Numbered from the stretch's first letter, positions 1 through 7,672 are shown. The stretch is 20,271 bases of DNA from JBCBAP01 sp038532435 (GCA_038532435.1 JBCBAP010000062.1:1-20271); one strand, 5' to 3'. Translations and numbers: made by a program. Notes: a model not told the origin generated them from the letters alone.

Positions 1-404
1 TGGCCGTTTGCCCGGTGGATTGCTTCTACCAGACCGATGACGGTGTGGTGCTGCATTCCAAGGATCTCTGCATCGGGTGCGGCTACTGCTTCTACGCCTG
101 CCCCTTCGGTGCGCCGCAGTTCCCGCAGGCGGGCAACTTCGGCAGCCGCGGCAAGATGGACAAGTGCACCTTCTGCGCCGGTGGGCCGGAAGAGGACATG
201 TCCGAGGTCGAGTTCCAGAAGTATGGCCGCAACCGGATCGCGGAGGGCAAGCTGCCCATCTGTGCTGAGATGTGCGCGACCAAGGCGCTTCTCGCCGGGG
301 ACGGCGACGACGTCGCTACTATTTACCGGGAGCGTGTCGTCGCCCGCGGCTTCGGCTCGGGCGCCTGGGGCTGGGGCTCCGCCTACGGCCAGCGGGACGG
401 CTGA
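1..404 (+). CDS. fdh3B: Formate dehydrogenase FDH3-type beta (Fe-S) subunit, 3' part
   Basis: This is the C-terminal part of an electron-transfer subunit with 4Fe-4S clusters; the reading frame enters at base 3 and the 5' end lies outside the window. The visible protein has a ferredoxin motif CIGCGYCFYACP (CxxCxxCxxxCP), a preceding VCP that would close another cluster, a KCTFC pair and a later CAEMC pair. The tail is rich in Gly and Trp (GSGAWGWGSAYG). In this family the beta subunit passes electrons from the molybdenum or tungsten formate dehydrogenase catalytic subunit to the cytochrome b gamma subunit. The gene at 690 on the same strand is such a gamma subunit, which supports the call. 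The catalytic subunit would be expected upstream, outside the window. A related DMSO-reductase-family Fe-S subunit is the main alternative, but the downstream gamma subunit favours formate dehydrogenase. Confidence 0.88.
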   Translation, partial: AVCPVDCFYQTDDGVVLHSKDLCIGCGYCFYACPFGAPQFPQAGNFGSRGKMDKCTFCAGGPEEDMSEVEFQKYGRNRIAEGKLPICAEMCATKALLAGDGDDVATIYRERVVARGFGSGAWGWGSAYGQRDG

Positions 405-420
405 ACCGCGGCACTGGGGA

Positions 421-447
421 AAGGCGGGTCAGGTGTCGGCCCGCCTT
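421..447 (+). terminator. Hairpin after the beta subunit, possible attenuator
   Basis: A perfect 8-bp stem (AAGGCGGG at 421-428, CCCGCCTT at 440-447) encloses an 11-base loop, 16 bases after the beta-subunit stop codon. There is no run of T after it, so intrinsic termination is doubtful. It may attenuate transcription or protect the upstream mRNA end. Confidence 0.35.
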
Positions 448-606
448 GCCGCCGTCTCCGACCCGATCCGCTGAGATCGGGCAAATACGGCCCGTATCGG
501 AACCAGTCCCCGCCGGACGCAGCAGCGCCTGCAACGACGCGCTCCGGCACGGAGGGGACTGCTTCGCGGGCCGGGAGCGCCAATCGCCCGAAGGGCTCAG
601 GGAAAC

Positions 607-626
607 GCGGCCCCGTCAGGGGCCGC
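607..626. repeat. GC-rich perfect inverted repeat upstream of the gamma subunit
   Basis: GCGGCCCC (607-614) and GGGGCCGC (619-626) form a perfect 8-bp stem around the tetraloop GTCA. It lies 63 bases before the gamma-subunit start. A stem this GC-rich would be very stable in mRNA. Its role is unknown; terminator, attenuator or mRNA-stability element are all possible. Confidence 0.4.
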
Positions 627-689
627 TCCGTTCGACAGCAGAACCCGGGCGCGGGTCCGGGCAAGGCGCGCATCCGCCGGAAGGACACG

Positions 690-1895
690 ATGACCTATCT
701 CGTTCATATCCTCCTCCTCTGCCTCCTCCTCGCCATGCCCGCCGCGGCACAGGAAGGGACCAGCCCGGACATCGACCGCTCCGCCACCGGTGGCGCACAA
801 ACGCTTGAGGACATCCTCGCGCGCCAGCGCGGGGAGGCGACTGACCGTCCGAACCGCGCCGTCGAGGATGACGGAGGTGCCGCGGCCCAGGCGCAGGCGC
901 TCGTGGGCGCGCTACGCAGCCAGGGCAGCGCGTCGGATGCGGAACTGTGGGAAGGGCTACGCTTTGGCACCGCCAACGTCTCCGTGTCCTCCGGCGGCCC
1001 CGAGGCCGCCGTGCTGATCCAGGACGCGGGCATGGCCTGGCTGTCCTTCCGCGAAGGGCCGCTAAGGACATATGGCGGCTACGCCCTGCTCGGCACCATC
1101 GGGCTTCTGGTCCTCTTCTACGTCCTGCGGGGCCGCATCAGGATCGACGGTGATCCGTCGGGGACAACGATCCTCCGCTTTACCACCATCGAACGCTTCG
1201 CCCATTGGCTGCTCGCCGGATCGTTCATCCTTCTAGGGATCACCGGCCTCGTGACGCTTTTTGGCCGTCTGATGATCCCCTACATTGGGCACGAGGCCTT
1301 CGCGCCCCTCGCCGTCGCGTCGAAATGGATCCACAACAATGTGGCGTGGCCGTTCATGCTCGCCCTCGTCATGGTCTTCATCTTCTGGGTGCTCCACAAC
1401 ATCCCGAACCGGCACGATCTCGTGTGGCTGGCCAAGGGCGGCGGGCTCTTCTCGAAGGGTGTGCATCCGCCCGCGCGCAAGTTCAACGCGGGTCAGAAGA
1501 TCATCTTCTGGGCGGTGATCCTGCTCGGCGGATCGATCTCCGCCTCAGGGCTGTCCCTGCTCTTTCCTTTCGAGCTGCCGATGTTCGCCGCGACGTTCGC
1601 CAAGATAAACGCGACTGGGCTACCTGCGGCGCTCGGCATGGCACCGCTGCCGGAGGTGCTCGCCCCCCATCAGGAAATGCAGCTGTCGCAGGCCTGGCAC
1701 GCGATCGTCAGCTTTGCGCTGATGGCGATCATCATCGCACACATCTATATCGGCTCGGTCGGCATGGAGGGTGCCTACGACGCGATGGGCTCTGGCGAGG
1801 TGGACCTGCAATGGGCGCGGGAGCATCACGGCCTCTGGGTCGAGGAGGTTCAGGCGAAAGAGGCACCCGATGCCAAGGCCACGCCGGCGGAGTAG
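690..1895 (+). CDS. Formate dehydrogenase gamma subunit (cytochrome b556 type)
   Basis: Membrane subunit that takes electrons from the Fe-S beta subunit and passes them, through b-type hemes, to the quinone pool. The 401-residue protein begins with a signal peptide (about residues 1-21, ending PAAAQ). A soluble periplasmic-type region follows, then hydrophobic segments beginning near residue 128. Likely heme ligands include His172 in RFAHW and His337 and His351 in the last long helix, where the sequence reads HAIVSFALMAIIIAHIYIGS. The end matches the FdnI/FdoI-like pattern (GMEGAYDAM, then EVDLQWAREHH). The ATG at 690 is preceded by GGAAGGA at good spacing and gives a complete signal peptide. 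The protein is longer than the E. coli FdnI type because of the N-terminal periplasmic extension, a form I recall in FDH3 gamma subunits. It overlaps the next gene by 26 bases. Confidence 0.9.
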   Translation: MTYLVHILLLCLLLAMPAAAQEGTSPDIDRSATGGAQTLEDILARQRGEATDRPNRAVEDDGGAAAQAQALVGALRSQGSASDAELWEGLRFGTANVSVSSGGPEAAVLIQDAGMAWLSFREGPLRTYGGYALLGTIGLLVLFYVLRGRIRIDGDPSGTTILRFTTIERFAHWLLAGSFILLGITGLVTLFGRLMIPYIGHEAFAPLAVASKWIHNNVAWPFMLALVMVFIFWVLHNIPNRHDLVWLAKGGGLFSKGVHPPARKFNAGQKIIFWAVILLGGSISASGLSLLFPFELPMFAATFAKINATGLPAALGMAPLPEVLAPHQEMQLSQAWHAIVSFALMAIIIAHIYIGSVGMEGAYDAMGSGEVDLQWAREHHGLWVEEVQAKEAPDAKATPAE

Positions 1896-3207
1896 CCTCG
1901 CCGCCGGTCTGACGGTCCTGCTCGCGGCGGCTACACCCGCTCTCACCGCCGATTTCGTCGCTTTGACCGGGCATGGGGGGCCGATCAAGGGTGTCGACAT
2001 CTCCAACGATGGCACGCGGGCCCTGACAGCGAGTTTCGACTATGCGATCGGTCTCTGGGATCTCACGGATCCGGCGGAACCTCGCTGGCTCGACGGGCAT
2101 CGGGCCGCCGTCAACACGGTGCTCTTCCTGCCCGATGGCCGGGTTGTGTCGGGCAGCGACGATTTCGACCTGCGGATCTGGGAGCTGGAGAGCGGGGAGA
2201 GCCGCGCGCTTTCGGGACACCGGGGCAAGGTCATGGCGCTCGCCTACAGCGCGGACGCTGGCCTCATAGCCTCCGCAGCGTGGGACGGGTGGATCGGCCT
2301 CTGGTCGGCGTCCGACGGCTCGCTCGTCCATCTGCTCAAGGGTCACCAGTCGAACGTCAACGATGTCGCCTTTGCCGAGGACGGACGGGTGCTCTACTCA
2401 GCCTCCAGCGACGGCACCATCCGCACCTGGGATGTGGCGGACGGTCAACAACAGAGGCGGGTGCTCAGCCACGGTTTCGGGATCAACCAGATCGTCCTCA
2501 ACGAGGCGGCAGGCTGGCTTGCCTACGGCGCGCTCGATGGTGGCACGCGGGCCGTGGCGCTCTCGGACGGACGCCAGCTTGCCGACCTCACCCTTGACCG
2601 GCGCCCGATCCTCGCGATGACTGCAAATCCGGCGGGCACGGAGCTTGCCGTGGGCGACGGGGAGGGGCACATCATGGTGGTGGACACCCGCAGCTGGACC
2701 ATCACCCGGGACTTTCGCGCGGCGAAACGCGGACCGGTCTGGGCACTCGACTACGGGGCCGACGGGCAGAATGTGCTTGCTGGCGGGCTCGATGACGCGG
2801 CCTTCTACTGGCCGGTCGCGGCGGGGGCCGTTGCCCCCCTCTCCGAAGGAGAGCGGACCTTTCTCAACGACCCGGACGCGATGGAAAACGGTGCCCGGCA
2901 GTTCTATCGCAAATGCTCGATCTGCCACACGCTCACACCGGACGGCGCACGCCGGGCTGGCCCCACACTGCACAATGTGATCGGGCGACCGGCGGGCACG
3001 GTGCCCGGGTACGCCTATTCGGACGCACTCACTGGGCTCGACCTCGTGTGGACCGAGGAAACCATTGCCCGGCTGTTCGAAATCGGACCCGATGACTATA
3101 CTCCGGGGTCCAAGATGCCGATGCAAAGGATCGCACGGGAGGCGGACCGGGATGATCTGGTCGCCTTTCTGAAATCCCATGCGGAAACGGCGGAGGGAAG
3201 CGAATGA
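1870..3207 (+). CDS. Secreted WD40 beta-propeller / cytochrome c fusion protein
   Basis: The 445-residue protein has a signal peptide (residues 1-27: Arg-rich start, hydrophobic core, then ALTA). Residues about 30-330 form WD40-like repeats (blades ending in IGLWD, LRIWE, IGLWS, IRTWD). A C-terminal class I cytochrome c domain follows, with CSICH at residues 349-353 for covalent heme and a likely Met ligand in KMPMQR near 417. The reading frame is open from 1771, but the ATG at 1870 gives the signal peptide and has AAAGAGG upstream, so I chose it. The start lies inside the end of the gamma-subunit gene, implying translational coupling. Export to the periplasm is expected. A role in moving electrons from formate oxidation toward an oxidase is inference; it could instead be a sensor or assembly factor. 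The domain calls are firm, the exact function is not known. Confidence 0.85.
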   Translation: MPRPRRRSSLAAGLTVLLAAATPALTADFVALTGHGGPIKGVDISNDGTRALTASFDYAIGLWDLTDPAEPRWLDGHRAAVNTVLFLPDGRVVSGSDDFDLRIWELESGESRALSGHRGKVMALAYSADAGLIASAAWDGWIGLWSASDGSLVHLLKGHQSNVNDVAFAEDGRVLYSASSDGTIRTWDVADGQQQRRVLSHGFGINQIVLNEAAGWLAYGALDGGTRAVALSDGRQLADLTLDRRPILAMTANPAGTELAVGDGEGHIMVVDTRSWTITRDFRAAKRGPVWALDYGADGQNVLAGGLDDAAFYWPVAAGAVAPLSEGERTFLNDPDAMENGARQFYRKCSICHTLTPDGARRAGPTLHNVIGRPAGTVPGYAYSDALTGLDLVWTEETIARLFEIGPDDYTPGSKMPMQRIAREADRDDLVAFLKSHAETAEGSE

Positions 3208-3329
3208 AGACCATGCTCCTGGCCTTTGCGGCCATCATCGTCCTGACGGTCGGGGCGAACCTGGCACTTGACACGATGGAGTTCGACAGCGGCGCCCGTC
3301 AGTCCGGGGATGCGGTGCGGCTCGACTGA
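3204..3329 (+). CDS. Small single-pass membrane peptide, 41 residues
   Basis: The ATG overlaps the stop of the WD40-cytochrome c gene as ATGA, and GGAGGGAAG stands just upstream, so translation is plausible. The peptide starts MKTMLLAFAAIIVLTVGANL, which is one hydrophobic helix or a signal anchor. A short polar tail follows and ends AVRLD. It has no cysteine. I do not recognise the family. Its position suggests it helps or accompanies the cytochrome c protein at the membrane, but that is inference. Its last 31 bases overlap the end of ccoS on the other strand, tail to tail. Small genes of this kind are easily missed by gene callers. Confidence 0.6.
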   Translation: MKTMLLAFAAIIVLTVGANLALDTMEFDSGARQSGDAVRLD

Positions 3330-3484
3330 TCGTCCGGGCGGGCCTCCCGCTCCGGATCAAGGATGCGGGCGGCGTTCCCTTCCGGATCATCGAACTGGTT
3401 CGCCCGCACCGCGTAGGTGAACGCAGCAAGGCCCACCGCGCCGAGGCAGAGTGACACCGGGATCAGCAGCAGCAGGACCGTCAT
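3299..3484 (-). CDS. ccoS: cbb3 oxidase assembly protein CcoS
   Basis: Short membrane protein needed for putting cofactors (heme b and copper) into cbb3 oxidase. The 61-residue sequence has one N-terminal helix (MTVLLLLIPVSLCLGAVGLA) followed by the family signature FTYAVRANQFDDPEGNAARI, then a polar tail. Length and motif fit CcoS/FixS. The start codon overlaps the ccoI stop as ATGA (3481-3484), so it is the last gene of the ccoGHIS operon and probably translationally coupled. The 3' end overlaps a small gene on the opposite strand by 31 bases. Confidence 0.93.
   Translation of the reverse strand: MTVLLLLIPVSLCLGAVGLAAFTYAVRANQFDDPEGNAARILDPEREARPDDQSSRTASPD
3328..3357 (+). terminator. Hairpin just after the small membrane peptide gene
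   Basis: An imperfect stem with core GCGGG-CCT-CCCGC (3338-3350) is flanked by self-complementary CCGG and GATC segments. It begins at the stop codon of the plus-strand gene and lies inside ccoS on the minus strand. It may end plus-strand transcription; there is no T run, and GC-rich coding sequence can give such stems by chance. Confidence 0.3.
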
Positions 3485-5625
3485 GACCGCCCCCGAAGCA
3501 TGCGGGCCGCGTTCAGTGACACCATGATCGAGGATGCCGACATCGCGAGTGCCGCGATGAGCGGGGTCACATAACCCGCCATGGCGAGCGGTACGGCCAG
3601 CACGTTGTAGGCGGAGGCTATGGTGAAGTTCTCGCGGATGCGCGCGGTTGCATCCTCCGCCGCACCAAGCACTTCCACCACCGCGCGCAGATCCGCGCCC
3701 ATCACGACGATGTCGGATGCGGCGCGTGCCGCGTCGAGACCGCTCGCCGGGGAGATCGAGACGGTCGCCCGGGCCAGTGCAGCCGTGTCGTTCAACCCGT
3801 CCCCGATCATCAGCGTGACGGTACCGTCCTGCTCCAACGCCGCGATGGCCTGCGCCTTATCCTCCGGCAGAAGCTCCGCCCGCACGTCGTCGATGCCGAG
3901 CCGACCGGCGAGAGCTCGCGCGGCGACCGCTGTGTCACCGGTCAGGATCGTGACCGGCAATCCCCGGTCTCGCAACGCCGCGACCATTTCAGCAGCACCG
4001 TCGCGCAGCCGGTCCTCGAAGGTGAAGGCGGTCGAAGCCCCGGTTCCCCAGGACAGATAGGTCGCTGTGTCGTCCACCGGATCCGCGCCAACCCACGCGG
4101 CACGCCCAAGCCGGACCTCCCCGTCCCGCCAGGTTCCGCGTATGCCGTGGCCGGGAACCTCGACGATGTCGGTGACGGGGGCGGGCTCCACCCCCGCCGC
4201 ATCAGCCGCGGTGGCAAGCGAGCGGGCAAGCGGATGGCGGCTGCCAGCGGCCAACGCTGCGGCAACCGCGAGAGCGTCGCGATCGACATCGTCCCACCGC
4301 ATTTCCGGAGCGCCAAGCGTGAGCGTTCCCGTCTTGTCGAGCACAACGTGGGTCACGTCCGCCAACCGCTCGAGCGCAGCACCGTCCTTCAGGAGCACGC
4401 CAGCGCCAAACAGTCGGGCGGAGGCGGCCGTCATGACCGCAGGAACCGCGAGGCCCAGCGCGCAAGGACAGGTGATGATCAGCACGGCGGTTGCGATGTT
4501 GAGCGCGATGCGCGGGTCCCCGGTGGCCAGCCACCAGCCGATGCCCGCAACGGCCGCAAGAATATGCACGCCCGGGGCGTAGAGCGCGGCCGCCCGGTCT
4601 GCGAGGGTGGTGGCGCGGGTGCGGCTTGCCTCCGCGGTCGCAACCATCTCAGCCATCCGCCGCAACACCGTGTCCGGTCCCCGGGCCGTGACCTTAAGTT
4701 CCAGAGGACCGGTGAGGTTGACTTCGCCCGCATGCACGTCCGTGCCGGGGCCCGCGCTGACCGGGGCGCTTTCGCCGGTCATCAAACTGCGGTCGAGCTC
4801 CGACGCACCGGCGCGGATGGTTCCGTCGACGGGGATGCGCTCGCCCGCGCAGACCCGCACCAGATCGCCGATGGCAAGATCGGCGACGGGTACCCGCTCC
4901 ACGCGCCCGTCAACCACACGCTCCGCCCGCGGCACCTCGAGCGCCGCAAGCTCCGCCGCCGCGGACCGGGCCCGCGCCCGGGTGCGGTGATCAAGGTAGC
5001 GCCCGATCAGGAGGAAGAAGGTCAGCGCGAGTGCCGCGTCGAAGTACGCGTGTTGTCCGCTCACGGAAGTCTCATAGAGCGACATGCCCACCGCCAGCAG
5101 GATCGCAAGCGCGATCGGGACGTCCATGTTGAGCCGCCCCGCCCGCACCGCCCCGAGCGCGTGGGAGAAGAAGGGCCGGGCCGCGAAGGCCACGGTCGGC
5201 ACCGCAATGGCCGCCGAGATCCAGTGCAAGAGATCCCGGGTGACCGCATCCGCCCCGGACCAGACCGCGACGGAGAGGAGCATGACATTCATCGTCGCGA
5301 AGCCCGCAACCGCCAGCCGGAGCAGAAGGTCCCGTCCGACCGGATCATCACCGTCCGGTGCGAGGTCCGCGTCGAGGGGAACGGCGCGATGGCCCGCTGC
5401 GGCGAGGGTCGAAACGATCTTGTCAGGGGTCGCGCTGTCGGGCCGGGCGACGTCCACGGTCAACCGCTTCAGGGTGAGGTTGACCCGCGCAGCACCGAAC
5501 CGGGACGCCTCCCGCTCCACAGCCGCGACGCAGCCCGCGCAGCGCATGCCGGGAACGGAGAACGACAAACGGGCCGGTTCCGCCTCTGCTGGCGGTGCTC
5601 CGGTGAGGACTGCGTCGCTCACCAT
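3481..5625 (-). CDS. ccoI: Copper-transporting P1B-type ATPase CcoI (FixI)
   Basis: Pumps copper out of the cytoplasm to supply the CuB site of cbb3 oxidase, using ATP. The 714-residue protein shows an N-terminal metal-binding domain with GMRCAGC (Cys29, Cys32). The transmembrane metal site is Cys386-Pro-Cys388. The actuator motif is TGES, the phosphorylated Asp430 lies in DKTGTLT, the nucleotide-binding His-Pro is in SRHPLA, and the hinge motif is GDGLNDTAAL. Placement inside ccoGHIS separates it from general copper exporters (CopA type). The ATG at 5625 overlaps the stop of a possible 29-codon upstream ORF (ATGGTGA), and its own ribosome binding site is weak (GGACGGGG), so coupling to upstream translation is plausible. 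It overlaps ccoS by 4 bases. Confidence 0.95.
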   Translation of the reverse strand: MVSDAVLTGAPPAEAEPARLSFSVPGMRCAGCVAAVEREASRFGAARVNLTLKRLTVDVARPDSATPDKIVSTLAAAGHRAVPLDADLAPDGDDPVGRDLLLRLAVAGFATMNVMLLSVAVWSGADAVTRDLLHWISAAIAVPTVAFAARPFFSHALGAVRAGRLNMDVPIALAILLAVGMSLYETSVSGQHAYFDAALALTFFLLIGRYLDHRTRARARSAAAELAALEVPRAERVVDGRVERVPVADLAIGDLVRVCAGERIPVDGTIRAGASELDRSLMTGESAPVSAGPGTDVHAGEVNLTGPLELKVTARGPDTVLRRMAEMVATAEASRTRATTLADRAAALYAPGVHILAAVAGIGWWLATGDPRIALNIATAVLIITCPCALGLAVPAVMTAASARLFGAGVLLKDGAALERLADVTHVVLDKTGTLTLGAPEMRWDDVDRDALAVAAALAAGSRHPLARSLATAADAAGVEPAPVTDIVEVPGHGIRGTWRDGEVRLGRAAWVGADPVDDTATYLSWGTGASTAFTFEDRLRDGAAEMVAALRDRGLPVTILTGDTAVAARALAGRLGIDDVRAELLPEDKAQAIAALEQDGTVTLMIGDGLNDTAALARATVSISPASGLDAARAASDIVVMGADLRAVVEVLGAAEDATARIRENFTIASAYNVLAVPLAMAGYVTPLIAALAMSASSIMVSLNAARMLRGRS

Positions 5626-5708
5626 CGGGCCCCGTCCGGGCTCGTGCCAGTTTGGGCGGGTACTGTCCGGACCTCGGTTGGGGTTGTTGGCTCCGGTGCG
5701 ACCGTCAT
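5619..5708 (-). CDS. Possible 29-codon ORF between ccoH and ccoI
   Basis: The ORF begins 4 bases after the ccoH stop. GGAGGG lies 8 bases before its ATG, a better ribosome binding site than that of ccoI. It ends in TGA overlapping the ccoI start (ATGGTGA). The peptide begins MTVAPEPTTPTEVRTVPAQT and is hydrophilic and rich in Pro and Thr, with no membrane helix or cysteine. I do not recognise it. It could be a translated spacer that carries ribosomes from ccoH to ccoI, a small functional peptide, or a chance frame. The 87-base gap it fills is unusual in an operon whose other joints are 4-base overlaps. Confidence 0.35.
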   Translation of the reverse strand: MTVAPEPTTPTEVRTVPAQTGTSPDGARW

Positions 5709-5712
5709 ACCG

Positions 5713-6192
5713 TCACCCTCCATCCCTGGGGCGGACATAGATACTGCGGCGCTGGCGGTACTCCCGCCCGTCCATCCCGACGGCACGGATCGCGATCTGC
5801 CAACGGCCGGGGGCAAGCTCAACCGCGGCCTCCCAGCGGTCCGCCCCTTCCACGAGCTCGAGCGGTCGGTCCTCGCTGTCCCGCGCCGGGCGCCCGATCT
5901 GGGCCTCCAGCGCGGAGAGCGTCACGGGCACGCCCGCCGCATCCCGCAGGCGGAGCGTCACCGCACCGTCGGCGTAGCTGACGCTGCTCTGCCACCCCAG
6001 CCTCTCCTGCGCCGCGCGGTCCGCATCGAAATGCTGGCTGGCGACATAGCTGTTTCGGACCACGAGCCCGGGAAAGCTGCCGAGCGCGGCGTAAAGCAGG
6101 GTCATGTTCGCGGTGACGACGGTCGCGAAGGCGAGCAGCAGGTAGGTGAGCACACGCCGCCCGGTGAGCGGTCTGCGGATTGTCGCGGTCAT
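5713..6192 (-). CDS. ccoH: cbb3 oxidase assembly protein CcoH (FixH family)
   Basis: Membrane-anchored protein needed for stable assembly of cbb3 oxidase. The 159-residue sequence has one N-terminal transmembrane helix (about residues 14-38, VLTYLLLAFATVVTANMTLL). The FixH signature follows, with VVRNSYVASQHFD near residue 44-56. A beta-rich periplasmic domain then ends in the WQIAIRAVG strand typical of the family. The start overlaps the ccoG stop as ATGA (6189-6192). It lies between ccoG and ccoI, the standard ccoGHIS order. Nothing appears truncated. Confidence 0.93.
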   Translation of the reverse strand: MTATIRRPLTGRRVLTYLLLAFATVVTANMTLLYAALGSFPGLVVRNSYVASQHFDADRAAQERLGWQSSVSYADGAVTLRLRDAAGVPVTLSALEAQIGRPARDSEDRPLELVEGADRWEAAVELAPGRWQIAIRAVGMDGREYRQRRSIYVRPRDGG

Positions 6193-7604
6193 GGTGTCCT
6201 CCCGGTGAAGAAACTGTCGGCATGGATGCGGTCCTCCCCGTCCATCGCCTCAAGCCAGATGCGGACCTCGGTCCGGGCGGTCCCGGACGGGGCGGCCCCC
6301 GCGGGCGCCGTCAGGTAGAGCCGCCGGGTCACTGCGGTGTCCGCAGGCACGGTGAGAACCGCCGCCTCCGCCCCTTCAAGCGCGATGCTGAAGGGGCCGC
6401 CCGCTTCCGTCCAGAGGACAAAGGCGCGTTCCTCCGCCGTCTTGTTGCGCAAGCGGACATCATAGATGTTTCGCACCGCGCCGTCGGACAGGACCACGAA
6501 AGTGGGGTTGCGCAGGGGCGAGACGGACAGTTCCACATCGCTGCGCAGCAGAAGGGCCACGAGCAGACCGGCGCCCACCGCGGCCCAGAGCGTCGAGTAG
6601 AGAACCGTCCGCGGCCGCACGACGTGACGCCAGACCGGCGTCGGCCGGGCGCCCTGGGCGACGGCATCCTCGTCAGCCAGAGTGCAGTAGTCGATGAGAC
6701 CCCGGGGCTTTCCGATCTTCTCCATCACATCATCGCAGGCATCGATGCACAGAGCGCAGGTGATGCACTCGAGCTGCTGCCCATCGCGGATGTCGATGCC
6801 CATGGGGCAGACATTCACGCAGGCAATGCAGTCGATGCAGTCGCCGGTGGTGTTCTCGTGCTTCTTGCCCCGGGGCTCGCCACGATGGTCGCGGTAGGCG
6901 ACGGTCAGCGTCTCCTCATCCATCATGGCCGCCTGAATCCGGGGCCACGGGCACATGTAGATGCACACCTGTTCCCGCAGAAACCCGCCGAAAATGAAGG
7001 TGGTGGCCGTCAGGATTCCGATGGAGGCGTAGGCGACCGGGGCAGCCTCCAGCGCGATGATGTCCCGAAGCAAGGTCGGCGCATCCGCGAAGTAGAACAC
7101 CCAGGCCCCGCCCGTCGCAACGGCGATCAACAGCCAGACCGTCCACTTGGTCAGGCGCAGGGCCAGCTTCTTCGCATCATAGCCCTGCCGCCAGAGCCGC
7201 ACCCGCGCGTTCCGGTCTCCTTCGATCCAGCGCTCCACAAGGATGAAGAGGTCGGTCCAGACGGTCTGCGGACAGGTGTACCCGCACCAGACCCGCCCGA
7301 GCGCGGAGGTAAAGAGGAAGAGGCCAAGGCCCGCCATGATCAGAAGACCCGCGACGAAGTAGAATTCGTGCGGCCAGATCTCAATCCAGAAAAAGAAGAA
7401 ACGCCGGTTGGCGAGGTCCACCAGCACCGCCTGATCCGGCAGGTTTGGCCCCCTGTCCCACCGCAGCCACGGGGTGATGTAGTAGATCGCGAGCGTGATC
7501 CCGAGGATCCACCACTTCAGGCTGCGGAACGGTCCACTGACCCGTCGGGGAAAGATGGGTTCCCGCGCGGCGAAAAGTTGCGGTGGTGTCTCGGTATCGG
7601 TCAC
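6189..7604 (-). CDS. ccoG: cbb3 oxidase accessory protein CcoG (FixG), Fe-S membrane protein
   Basis: Membrane Fe-S protein of cbb3 biogenesis; in Rhodobacter CcoG has been reported to reduce copper(II) before delivery. I place the start at GTG 7604, giving 471 residues beginning MTDTETPPQLFAAREPIFPR. This matches the usual family N-terminus and has GGAG five bases upstream. A GTG at 7631 would add nine residues, but the FNR box centred at 7665.5 predicts a transcript start near 7624, inside that extension. The protein has several membrane helices, CxxxCP motifs in GYTCPQT and YMCPWP, a ferredoxin motif CIDCIACVNVCP starting at Cys256, and a second Cys group CITCALCIDAC. The C-terminal domain is Ig-like. 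It is the first gene of ccoGHIS. Confidence 0.93.
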   Translation of the reverse strand: MTDTETPPQLFAAREPIFPRRVSGPFRSLKWWILGITLAIYYITPWLRWDRGPNLPDQAVLVDLANRRFFFFWIEIWPHEFYFVAGLLIMAGLGLFLFTSALGRVWCGYTCPQTVWTDLFILVERWIEGDRNARVRLWRQGYDAKKLALRLTKWTVWLLIAVATGGAWVFYFADAPTLLRDIIALEAAPVAYASIGILTATTFIFGGFLREQVCIYMCPWPRIQAAMMDEETLTVAYRDHRGEPRGKKHENTTGDCIDCIACVNVCPMGIDIRDGQQLECITCALCIDACDDVMEKIGKPRGLIDYCTLADEDAVAQGARPTPVWRHVVRPRTVLYSTLWAAVGAGLLVALLLRSDVELSVSPLRNPTFVVLSDGAVRNIYDVRLRNKTAEERAFVLWTEAGGPFSIALEGAEAAVLTVPADTAVTRRLYLTAPAGAAPSGTARTEVRIWLEAMDGEDRIHADSFFTGRTP

Positions 7605-7658
7605 GGGTGCTCCGGCATTGTCCAGTGTCACCCTGCCCCGTCCGACCCGACAGATGCC

Positions 7659-7672
7659 TTGATCTGGGTCAA
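7659..7672 (-). promoter_or_regulatory. FNR/FixK-type box upstream of ccoG
   Basis: TTGATCTGGGTCAA matches TTGATNNNNATCAA with one mismatch. At the usual -41.5 position it predicts a minus-strand transcript start near 7624, 20 bases before the chosen ccoG start. It also lies 74 bases before the divergent gene at 7746, where the same spacing would give a start near 7707. The protein binding it is probably the FnrL encoded at 12688-13434. Confidence 0.75.

Larger units (their letters stand above)
405..689. other. Gene-free gap between formate dehydrogenase subunits
   Basis: This 285-base stretch separates two subunits that are usually close together. I find no reading frame with a good ribosome binding site or recognisable protein. 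It holds two perfect inverted repeats, listed separately. A Shine-Dalgarno-like GGAAGGA lies just before the start at 690. The gap may hold an attenuator, an mRNA processing site or an unrecognised small RNA; the sequence alone does not decide. Confidence 0.5.

Noticed and set aside
4147..6318. 723-residue plus-strand frame antisense to ccoI, ccoH and the end of ccoG
   Set aside because: It lies opposite clearly recognised genes, is Arg/Gly/His-rich without a fold-like pattern, and has no good ribosome binding site. Long antisense frames are expected in GC-rich DNA.
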